Shown here: positions 7,583 through 13,763 of the stretch, in pieces
Position numbering within the stretch: the stretch's first letter is position 1
How the letters are laid out: the number at the start of each line of letters is the position of its first letter
Source: an uncultured bacterium
GTDB taxonomy: Bacteria > Verrucomicrobiota > Lentisphaeria > Victivallales > Victivallaceae
Direction of reading: 5' to 3'
NCBI GenBank assembly: GCA_949286445.1
Contig: CASECL010000150.1
Coordinates: 1 to 17,906 of the forward strand
DNA length: 17,906 nt
Translations under genes and position numbers: made by a program
The notes under the pieces: model-generated
The model's input: the letters and a program-made list of their open reading frames with translations, nothing else
Told to the model about the DNA's origin: nothing
Database searches by the model: none

Positions 7583-9145
7583 TTATTTGGCGTATTCCAC
7601 TGAACGGGTTTCCCGGATAATGGTAACCTTGATCTGACCGGGATAACTCATCTCCTGTTCTATGCGCTGACAGATATCTTTTGCCAGCATCTGAGCTTCG
7701 CCCTCGCTGATCTTTTCCGGAGTGACCACCACCCGTACTTCGCGGCCGGCCTGAAGCGCAAAACAGCTTTCCACACCGGGGAAATCATGAGCGATGCTTT
7801 CCAGCTGTTCCAGACGTTTAAGGTAAAGTTCCGTCGTTTCGCTCCGGGCTCCGGGGCGGGACGCGCTCAATGTATCGCAGGCACTTACCAACACATCAAA
7901 GGGTCCGGTGGGTTCAACCTCGCCATGGTGCGCCGCCACGGCGGCAATAACGTCTTTGGCCTCATTATTTTTGCGCAGGATATCCGCACCGATCTGAGCG
8001 TGGGGACCCTCCACTTCATGGTCCACTGCTTTACCGATGTCATGAAACAGACCGATACGTTTGGCTTTCTGCTCGTCAAATCCGAGTTCTGCGGCAATCA
8101 TCCCCATAAAGTAAGCCGTCTCCAGCGAATGCTGAAGCACATTCTGAGAAAAACTGTAACGGTATTTCAACCGCCCCAGAAGTTTAATCACCTGCGGAGA
8201 AACCCCCTGAATTCCGGTTTCCAGCACCGCGGCTTCGCCGGCACTGTAAATTTCCTCATCCAGATCCTTGGAAATTTTCTTTACCAGCTCTTCAATTCTG
8301 GTAGGATGTATTCTTCCATCGCTTATCAGACGCTCCATCAGCTGGCGCGCCACCTCCTTGCGTACCGGGTCAAAACAGCTTATCACCACTGCTTCCGGGG
8401 TATCGTCAATAAGAATGCTTACTCCGGTAGCCGATTCAATTGCCCGGATATTGCGGCCTTCACGTCCGATAATACGGCCTTTGAGTTCATCATTGGGCAG
8501 CGGTATGGTCGCGGTGGTGCGTTCATAGGTGCAGTCAGAAGCATAACGCTGAATGGCGTAGGTCAAAATCCGCTTTGCCTCTTTTTCGGCTTTCTGCCGG
8601 GCCTCTTCCAAAAGATCCCTGACCATAATGCCGGACTCGTTTTTAACCTCATTTTTAAGTTTTTCCAGCAGCATAGTCCGGGCTTCTTCACGGTCCAGCT
8701 GGGCGATGCGCTGAAGTTCATCAATCTGCCGGGAAATACTCTGCTGCAAATCCTGCTCCCGGTTGCTCAGGCGTTCCCGCAGAGCGGCAATATCCCGCTC
8801 CTGTTTTTCAATTTCCCCGGTGCGCTGCTCAATGGCATCCATCTTGCGCTCAATAACTTCTTCACGCTGATTGATGCGGCGTTCTGCGGCGGACTGTTCC
8901 CGGCGGCGCTCTTTAAGCTCGGCTTCACACTCGTCACGCATCTTGATTACTTCGCTTTTGGCACTGACTCTGGCGTCGCGCAAAATATGTTCTGCATCAC
9001 GCCGGGCCTCCTCCCGGATATTTTCGGCGTTTTTCTCCGCCCCCGCCTTGCTTACGCGCTGAAACCAGTGGTTCAGCACCGCGCCGACTACTGCGCCGAC
9101 CAGAAGGACGACACAGCAGACGATTACCGTTTCCAGAATTCCCAT
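7583..9145 (-). CDS. rny: ribonuclease Y
   Basis: This 520-residue protein matches RNase Y end to end. It has an N-terminal membrane anchor (about residues 4-24), a long charged coiled coil (about 35-195), a KH RNA-binding domain with GRIIGREGRN at 223-232, and an HD phosphohydrolase domain with HS at 339-340, HD at 368-369 and HH at 406-407. The C terminus, ending IIRETRSVEYAK, is the family's hallmark tail. RNase Y is a membrane-bound endoribonuclease that starts mRNA decay, best known from Bacillus subtilis. The ATG directly follows the stop codon of the upstream gene, with AGGTGA five bases ahead, so the two genes are clearly cotranscribed. The length is typical and nothing is missing. 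Confidence 0.98.
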   Translation of the reverse strand: MGILETVIVCCVVLLVGAVVGAVLNHWFQRVSKAGAEKNAENIREEARRDAEHILRDARVSAKSEVIKMRDECEAELKERRREQSAAERRINQREEVIERKMDAIEQRTGEIEKQERDIAALRERLSNREQDLQQSISRQIDELQRIAQLDREEARTMLLEKLKNEVKNESGIMVRDLLEEARQKAEKEAKRILTYAIQRYASDCTYERTTATIPLPNDELKGRIIGREGRNIRAIESATGVSILIDDTPEAVVISCFDPVRKEVARQLMERLISDGRIHPTRIEELVKKISKDLDEEIYSAGEAAVLETGIQGVSPQVIKLLGRLKYRYSFSQNVLQHSLETAYFMGMIAAELGFDEQKAKRIGLFHDIGKAVDHEVEGPHAQIGADILRKNNEAKDVIAAVAAHHGEVEPTGPFDVLVSACDTLSASRPGARSETTELYLKRLEQLESIAHDFPGVESCFALQAGREVRVVVTPEKISEGEAQMLAKDICQRIEQEMSYPGQIKVTIIRETRSVEYAK

Positions 9146-9775
9146 CTATTTCACCTTTTTTTCCTTTAAAAAAATTAACCCGCGCACCTCAGTAACCACC
9201 CCATCCAGTTTTCTGTCGTGCGCTTCATGCGGAATTGCCTCCGCCAGCTGGCATTCGTACAGAACGCCGATTGACACGCCCCCGGAACAATTTTCCAGCA
9301 AACGGTCGTAATATCCTTTTCCTCTGCCCAGACGGTTTCCGTCCGGGTCGCATCCCACCGCGGGAATCAAACGGAAAACCGGAACTTTCCCGTTATCCTT
9401 CCCGGTGCCGGACACTTCTCCTGCGCCGTCCGCCGCCGGCAACTCCGGCAGCGGCTCAAAAATACCGTAACGGCCGCGGCGCATTTCCCGGTCGAAATCG
9501 TTAATTCTCACCATTTCATACCGGTCATCTTCCGCCCGGTAACGGGGAAAGAAAAACTTTTTCCCCCGGCTTTCCGGACAGTTCATCAAAGGCCGCAAAT
9601 CCGGCTCAAAAGCATCCGCCGCATACAGCCACACCGCGCCGGCGGCCCGGAATAACGGGTTTGACGCGATTGATTTTACAATCAGGTGACTCCCGGAAGC
9701 TTTCTCTTCTGCTGACATTTTCCGCCTGGCTTCAAGTAAATGCTTGCGCAAATCACTCTTTGACGGTATGTCCAT
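9146..9775 (-). CDS. ygfA: 5-formyltetrahydrofolate cyclo-ligase
   Basis: This 209-residue enzyme converts 5-formyl-THF to 5,10-methenyl-THF using ATP, in folate one-carbon metabolism. It shows the basic N-terminal nucleotide-binding helix (KSDLRKHLLEARRKM), YGIFEP near the middle, and the signature GNRLGRGKGYYDRLL. Between YGIFEP and the signature there is a low-complexity insert (DGAGEVSGTGKDNGKVP) that makes this part longer than I would expect. GAGG lies about ten bases ahead of the ATG. It is the first gene of the minus-strand block and its stop codon abuts the rny start. The 520-bp gap upstream may contain its leader. Confidence 0.95.
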   Translation of the reverse strand: MDIPSKSDLRKHLLEARRKMSAEEKASGSHLIVKSIASNPLFRAAGAVWLYAADAFEPDLRPLMNCPESRGKKFFFPRYRAEDDRYEMVRINDFDREMRRGRYGIFEPLPELPAADGAGEVSGTGKDNGKVPVFRLIPAVGCDPDGNRLGRGKGYYDRLLENCSGGVSIGVLYECQLAEAIPHEAHDRKLDGVVTEVRGLIFLKEKKVK

Positions 9776-10095
9776 TGTTCTGCTGCCTCTTCAATTATTG
9801 TTTTTACCAGCTTGCGGCTTTTCAGCGGCAAAGCCGCGTAAACCGCTACGGTTCATACGGTTTTCTCATCTCTTCGCGGCAATTCTGCAGCATCAGAAAC
9901 AGAAAACACCATTGCACCAAACGGCATAAAAGGAGGGAAAATCAGGCACATGACCGGGAAGAACTGCGGTATTTTACCTCAGGATCCGGAAAGACAACAT
10001 GCAAACACCGGAAGACCATACCGGAATGAGCATATTACAAGTTCATCTTCATGAACGTGAAGCGCAAAATCCGCCATCGGCAAAAAATTCAATCC

Positions 10096-10129
10096 CGGCA
10101 TGCGGAAATAATCTCACCATGCCGTTTTT
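10096..10129 (+). terminator. terminator-like hairpin without an upstream gene
   Basis: cggcat at 10096-10101 pairs with atgccg at 10119-10124 across a 17-base loop in which gg and cc can add two pairs, and five T residues follow at once (10125-10129). This is a plausible but weak intrinsic terminator on the plus strand. No plus-strand gene precedes it, since the nearest upstream gene is read away from it. It may therefore end an unseen small RNA or be incidental. Confidence 0.35.
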
Positions 10130-10166
10130 ATATAAAAAGCCGCAAAATACGACTTGTAACGGTATA

Positions 10167-10175
10167 ATTATAGCA
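10167..10175 (-). promoter_or_regulatory. possible extended -10 promoter for the cyclo-ligase-rny operon
   Basis: On the minus strand this reads TGCTATAAT, a perfect -10 box with the TGn extension, in AT-rich DNA. The -35 position is poor (ttttaa, about 17 bases upstream). If used, transcription would start near 10160 and give a leader of roughly 380 bases before the cyclo-ligase ATG, covering the structured segments of the gap. The box is nearly palindromic, so a plus-strand reading is also possible but lacks the TGn. Confidence 0.35.
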
Positions 10176-10224
10176 CATGTTGAAAGTTTTTAAAAGAAAA
10201 AAATCGAAAATTTTTGATTTTTTT

Positions 10225-10253
10225 TTGCATTTTCTTCATTATTGTCCTATATT
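10225..10253 (+). promoter_or_regulatory. sigma-70-type promoter for the lipoprotein gene
   Basis: TTGCAT at 10225-10230 and TATATT at 10248-10253 are separated by exactly 17 bases. The -10 box matches consensus at five of six positions, the -35 at three. A run of nine T residues just upstream could act as an UP-like element. The predicted start near 10260 leaves a leader of about 35 bases before the ATG at 10296, which has its own GGAG. Confidence 0.5.
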
Positions 10254-10295
10254 AGGCGTCAAAGAAAATTTATAACGCATTCGTGGAGTGATTTT

Positions 10296-10631
10296 ATGAT
10301 TTTAAAGCTGTTTTTTATATTGCCCGCCCTGGCACTGTTCTTCTGCGGCTGCGCGGAAAAAGAACTGCCGGAACAGGAACCGGAAAAACCGCCGGTGAAA
10401 GTTACGCAGGAAAAAATACAGACCCAAGAAAAACCGGCTGAACGCCAGATATTTCCCACGCTGTTCAAAAGCAGGGAAAGTTCATCCACACGCCCCGGAA
10501 TTTCCGATTCGCTGAACGCGGTGGAAAGAGATGCTTTGGAAAAAAGCCTTAAAGACGCCGGCACCGGAGAAACGGACAATTCTTTCCGGGAGAGAAGCAA
10601 ACGATCCTCTGACTGGGTGTTCGGACGGTGA
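10296..10631 (+). CDS. small putative lipoprotein
   Basis: This 111-residue protein begins MILKLFFILPALALFFCGC. The hydrophobic stretch ends in a lipobox-like FCGC, so C19 would be the lipidated cysteine and the mature protein would be membrane-anchored. The rest is polar, with a Glu/Lys/Pro-rich linker (about residues 20-50) and no domain I recognise. The start at 10296 is preferred over an upstream in-frame ATG at 10242: GGAG lies seven bases before it and the signal sequence starts there, while 10242 lies within the likely promoter. The stop overlaps the next gene's GTG start in a GTGA junction, so the lipoprotein and the glycosyltransferase are probably translated together and may act together at the membrane. 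Confidence 0.75.
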   Translation: MILKLFFILPALALFFCGCAEKELPEQEPEKPPVKVTQEKIQTQEKPAERQIFPTLFKSRESSSTRPGISDSLNAVERDALEKSLKDAGTGETDNSFRERSKRSSDWVFGR

Positions 10632-12298
10632 ATGTGTCTGGGATAACGGCTGTTTTCCGCCGCCGGTGGTTTGTTCCGGCGGTGTTTGTGTTTGCGCTGA
10701 TACTGCGGCTGGGAAGATTGTTTTCCGCGCTGGAATACGACGAAATCTGGACGCTGGAAAATTTCGCCGGGCAGAATTTGAAATTTATCTTCACTCAGCT
10801 CGCCCTGCCCAACAATCACCCGCTTTACACGCTTTTCATCAAAATAACCGGATTTGATCCGGAGTATTACTGGTCGATCCGGCTGCTTTCTCTCGCCGCC
10901 GGAATGGGGGCAATTTATCTGCTGTGGAAAATCGCAGAGGAATTGTTTCCGGATAACGATGCCGGGTACTTCATGCTGCTTTTTGCCGCTTTTTCGGCTC
11001 CGTTCAACGCCTATTCCACGCTGGCAAGAGGGTATGAACTTCAGCTTTTCCTGCTGGCGGGATTCGGGCTGTCGCTGTTGAAAATGCGCCGCAGCTGGCT
11101 TTCCGGCCTGCCGCAGAAAAACTTTCTTCCGGAATTATGCGCCGCGGCAACCGGGATACTGGCGGAATTAACGCTGCCCACCTCGGTAATTTATCTGTTT
11201 TTAACCACTCTTGCGTTTTGTTTAATTTCGCTTTATGAGCGGAAAAAACTCTCTCCGGAGGGGAAAAAACGCCAGCTCGCCGCCGGAGTGAGTTTTTCTA
11301 TTCTGGCAATTTTCACTCTTTTCTGGTATTTAAGTAATTTCAAAGTCTTTGCGGAAGCGACCAAATGGGGGACCGAAATTTCCGGAATATGGCAGTTCTG
11401 GGATTTTCTCTTCCGGAGTTCCGGCGAACTGGCCATCCCCACTTCGCTGGTTGCCGCAGCCATGCTTTATACGGTAAAAGACCGGAGGGGAAAGCTTATT
11501 TCCGGCTTGATTTTACTCTTCTGGCTGAGCGCGGTTTTCACCCATGCCGGTCCGTCAAGAAGCTACATCCCCGCAGCCGGGTATTCTCTGCTGCTGTGCG
11601 CCTTTGCCGCCGGGAAGCTTTCCGCCGAACTGGAACAGAAATCACCCCGGCTGCGCGATGCCGCCGCGATAGCGGTGCTGGCTGTTTTTGCACTGCTTAA
11701 TGCGTTCTGCCTGAAAAAAAATTACGTTCAGACGGATTACTTCCAGCTTGCCGATACTGTTTCGGGAATGCCGGTAAATATTCTCCCCCTTGCCGGAGCC
11801 GCCGAGGGGTATCCCGCAAGATGGCACGGAGGCAGGGAACTGGTACAGGATTACCGTATCCGTCTGGAGGGGATGCCGGAACGGCTGCTGCTGTTATCTG
11901 AAACCCCCGGCATTGAGGGTATTGAGGCAGGCTCCGGGAAAACCGCCTCTCTGAAAATTGAACAATCCGGCGAATTATTCCGTAACGGTAATACCGGCGG
12001 GATGATTTTCCAACTTTACCCGCTGAACCGCAATGCAGAAGCAGGAGAAATTATCTTTATGCTCTTTCAAGACACCCCGCACCGGGAGATGGGAAATATT
12101 TTTTCCTCGCTGAAAAAGGCGGGAATGCCGGTTATACTGCTTAATCCCTGGCTTACGCTGCCGCATTCCAAGGGGGGGGTAAAACACTACTCAGCCCTGA
12201 CCGCCTTCACCGCCAGCGGGAAGACAGATATTCCGGGCGGTATTGCCGGCGAACTTCCCGGCGGAGGAAAAATCAGGTTCTTCACGCTGAAAAAATAA
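10628..12298 (+). CDS. GT-C-type polytopic membrane glycosyltransferase
   Basis: This 556-residue protein has about ten hydrophobic segments in the first 370 residues and a soluble C-terminal part. Just after the first helix is the acidic motif YDEIW (D38, E39), and HPLY follows at 64-67 in NNHPLYTLF. This DE...HPLY arrangement is typical of GT-C enzymes such as ArnT and protein mannosyltransferases, which move sugars from polyprenyl-phosphate donors on the outer face of the membrane. The acceptor is unknown. The GTG start overlaps the lipoprotein stop (GTGA), and no other start fits. Codons 515-518 contain eight consecutive G residues (12172-12179). Losing one G would create an immediate TAA and remove about the last 39 residues. 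Confidence 0.8.
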   Translation: MNVSGITAVFRRRWFVPAVFVFALILRLGRLFSALEYDEIWTLENFAGQNLKFIFTQLALPNNHPLYTLFIKITGFDPEYYWSIRLLSLAAGMGAIYLLWKIAEELFPDNDAGYFMLLFAAFSAPFNAYSTLARGYELQLFLLAGFGLSLLKMRRSWLSGLPQKNFLPELCAAATGILAELTLPTSVIYLFLTTLAFCLISLYERKKLSPEGKKRQLAAGVSFSILAIFTLFWYLSNFKVFAEATKWGTEISGIWQFWDFLFRSSGELAIPTSLVAAAMLYTVKDRRGKLISGLILLFWLSAVFTHAGPSRSYIPAAGYSLLLCAFAAGKLSAELEQKSPRLRDAAAIAVLAVFALLNAFCLKKNYVQTDYFQLADTVSGMPVNILPLAGAAEGYPARWHGGRELVQDYRIRLEGMPERLLLLSETPGIEGIEAGSGKTASLKIEQSGELFRNGNTGGMIFQLYPLNRNAEAGEIIFMLFQDTPHREMGNIFSSLKKAGMPVILLNPWLTLPHSKGGVKHYSALTAFTASGKTDIPGGIAGELPGGGKIRFFTLKK

Positions 12299-12306
12299 TT
12301 TTTTCA
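12288..12306. terminator. AT-rich inverted repeat at the end of the glycosyltransferase gene
   Basis: tgaaaaaa at 12288-12295 and ttttttca at 12299-12306 are perfectly complementary, with the stop codon TAA as the loop. It could act as a weak U-tract hairpin at the end of the gene, or for the convergent gene on the other strand. With only two G-C or C-G pairs it would be unstable. The rest of the 91-bp convergent spacer shows no better terminator. Confidence 0.3.
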
Positions 12307-12389
12307 CTCCGTGTATTCAATTTTTCCTGCCGTCCGGAGAAAAATCTGCTGTTTGCCGGCCACCCTGTCAAAAGCCGGATTCTGACGGT

Positions 12390-13322
12390 TCAGCCGCGTT
12401 TGAATCCATTTATGAAATCGGCCGGATATTCGCCCTCTTCAGTTAATTTTTTCAATGCCGAGGCGACATAATCGCGGTCTTCATGGTAAGTTATGCCGAA
12501 CCAGGGCGAAGAACTGGCGACCGCACTTACCGCCGCTCTGCCGCGGTGAATGAGATGATCCACAACAAAAGGCAGGTAAAATTCGCTTTTAAGTTCATTA
12601 CCGTGCTCCCGGAGAAATCCGGTGAAAAGCTCTTCCAGTTCACCGGCAAATTCAGGCATAAATCCCCAGCAGTTCATCGAAACCAGCTGATCTTCCGGCA
12701 GTTCCTGTTTTCCGCCGTCTCCGGCAACTGAGACAATTCTGCCGTTTTCACGGAAAATTTCGGTGTGTTCAATGACGCCTGTGAGCAATCCATCGCGTAT
12801 GGAACACACCCCCCGTGAAACACTGCCGTTTTCACTTAAAGTTTTCTTCAGCGGGAAAGCGCAGATAACACCCCTGATAACCCCCTTTTCCGCCGGAGAG
12901 CCGGCAAATTCCCGCAGTTTTCCGGCAAGTTTAACAAAGCTGTCCCGTCCGTAAAAGTCATCGGCATTCACCACGGCAAATGGCGAATCCAGCATCCCGG
13001 CTGCAGAGTACAGCGCATGTCCGGTTCCCCACGGTTTCACCCTGCCCTCCGGAACTTTAAAATTGCCGGGCAGAAAATCAAGCGACTGAAAAGCATAATC
13101 AACTTGAAGAATATTTTCATACCGTGAGCCGACATTTCTTTTGAATTCTTCCTCAAAATCCCGCCGGATGACAAAAACAACCCTTTCAAATCCCGCTCTT
13201 GCCGCGTCAAAAACCGCGTAATCAAGCATGGTTTCGCCGGAAGGCCCGATGCGGTCAAGCTGCTTGAGTCCGCCGTAACGGCTTCCCATTCCGGCGGCAA
13301 GCAGAACCAGTGTTAATTTCAT
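12390..13322 (-). CDS. sugar-nucleotidyltransferase-like protein
   Basis: This 310-residue protein has a Rossmann-like NTP-transferase fold. The N terminus carries LAAGMGSRYGG (residues 8-18), matching the nucleotide-binding G-x-G-x-R loop of NDP-sugar synthases, and continues with LKQLDRIGPSGETMLDYAVF. The metal-binding site is NADDFYG (D121, D122). GTGHALYSA at 99-107 resembles the substrate-side loop of glucose-1-phosphate uridylyl/thymidylyltransferases. The C-terminal half does not match a specific class, so the sugar and nucleotide are not assignable. The start at 13322 is chosen for its AGGAG nine bases upstream and because relatives begin MKLTLVLLAAG. In-frame ATGs at 13340 and 13367 are possible. 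It is convergent with the GT-C gene, so a shared glycan pathway is only a suggestion. Confidence 0.85.
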   Translation of the reverse strand: MKLTLVLLAAGMGSRYGGLKQLDRIGPSGETMLDYAVFDAARAGFERVVFVIRRDFEEEFKRNVGSRYENILQVDYAFQSLDFLPGNFKVPEGRVKPWGTGHALYSAAGMLDSPFAVVNADDFYGRDSFVKLAGKLREFAGSPAEKGVIRGVICAFPLKKTLSENGSVSRGVCSIRDGLLTGVIEHTEIFRENGRIVSVAGDGGKQELPEDQLVSMNCWGFMPEFAGELEELFTGFLREHGNELKSEFYLPFVVDHLIHRGRAAVSAVASSSPWFGITYHEDRDYVASALKKLTEEGEYPADFINGFKRG

Positions 13323-13471
13323 TACTTTTTTCTCCTGCATTTTCACTCCGCCGGAAACTTCATTCATCCCGCAGCGGAAGATTTTATATAAAAGATATAT
13401 TCCTTAATTAAGATACAGCAAAACCGGTGAAATGTCCACCCCGTGAAACAGATTTAAATACAAAAAGCGGC

Positions 13472-13494
13472 AGAAGACAGCAGAACTGTCTTCT
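13472..13494. promoter_or_regulatory. perfect 9-bp inverted repeat, possible operator
   Basis: agaagacag at 13472-13480 and ctgtcttct at 13486-13494 are perfectly complementary around a five-base spacer. The centre lies about 160 bp upstream of the nucleotidyltransferase start and 280 bp upstream of the lyase-like gene. It could be a dimeric-regulator site or, in RNA, a hairpin. On the plus strand no T-run follows; on the minus strand five T residues appear after gccgc. Confidence 0.45.
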
Positions 13495-13586
13495 TAAATA
13501 CATGAGGCATAACCTTTTTTCTTCTGATGCCAAATAATATTTTCATAATCTGCACACTTCCGGAACTTTCCACATTTTTTACAACG

Positions 13587-13632
13587 CAAAAGTTTACAAA
13601 AGTTGCTCAATTTACGTTAATTTTACGTTAAT
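13587..13632. promoter_or_regulatory. phased direct repeats, possible operator
   Basis: Two pairs of tandem repeats lie side by side. caaaagttta and caaaagttgc at 13587-13606 have a 10-bp period, and tttacgttaat occurs twice at 13611-13632 with an 11-bp period, followed by ttta. Both periods are close to one helical turn, which would place repeated binding sites on the same face of the DNA, as for AraC-type and other tandem-binding regulators. The TATAAA box lies about 45 bp downstream. Confidence 0.45.
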
Positions 13633-13763
13633 TTTATGGTTTACGGCTGTTTTTGCTTGCCTTTTGAAAAATATCGGTATAAAATTGGATTGTGTGATTA
13701 TTGCAAAAGATAGATCAGCAGTATTGAAAATAACCCAATTAAAAACTTACGCAAGGAGAGACC

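Larger units (their letters stand above)
9776..10295. other. 520-bp divergent intergenic region with structured segments
   Basis: No convincing gene lies between the cyclo-ligase and lipoprotein starts. Next to the cyclo-ligase, on the minus strand, gccgcg (9880-9875) can pair with cgcggc (9838-9833) enclosing an aaaccg/cggttt stem (9863-9858 with 9845-9840). The same gcggc (9837-9833) can instead form a small hairpin with gccgc (9829-9825), so two alternatives exclude each other. Other elements are a perfect six-base-pair hairpin with cttc loop (10041-10056), a terminator-like hairpin (10096-10129) and an AT-rich hairpin (10197-10224). A 34-codon frame at 9950-10054 follows AGGAGG by 13 bases and is not supported. 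The region may hold a long leader or a small RNA. Confidence 0.45.
13323..13763. other. divergent intergenic region upstream of the lyase-like gene
   Basis: This 441-bp AT-rich stretch separates the nucleotidyltransferase (minus) and the secreted enzyme (plus). It contains a ten-base palindrome cttaattaag (13403-13412), a perfect nine-base-pair inverted repeat (13472-13494), two tandem direct-repeat pairs (13587-13606 and 13611-13632), and a TATAAA box at 13678-13683. That box could serve the plus gene, but its -35 partners (ttgctt at 19 bases or ttgcct at 15) are off-spaced. A frame at 13664-13948 overlaps the real gene out of frame and is not credible. I see no RNA gene here. Confidence 0.6.

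Noticed and set aside
7787..9169. 460-codon open frame on the plus strand
   Set aside because: It is antisense to rny, whose identity is certain; the translated sequence shows no family features.
9776..10000. 6S RNA next to the folate cyclo-ligase gene
   Set aside because: The linkage is known in proteobacteria, but I could not find the long rod-like pairing with a central bubble on either strand.
9661..10029. 122-codon plus-strand frame running from the cyclo-ligase into the gap
   Set aside because: It overlaps the start of a certain gene on the other strand and lacks a ribosome site or recognisable domain.
9950..10054. 34-codon frame after AGGAGG in the gap
   Set aside because: The spacing of 13 bases is long and the peptide has no recognisable feature; kept only as a remote possibility.
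10242..10295. Upstream ATG for the lipoprotein
   Set aside because: It would put 18 charged residues before the signal peptide and lies within the likely promoter.
13323..13367. Longer N termini for the nucleotidyltransferase (ATG at 13340 or 13367)
   Set aside because: The ATG at 13322 has a better-placed AGGAG and matches the usual start of the fold; 13340 cannot be fully excluded.
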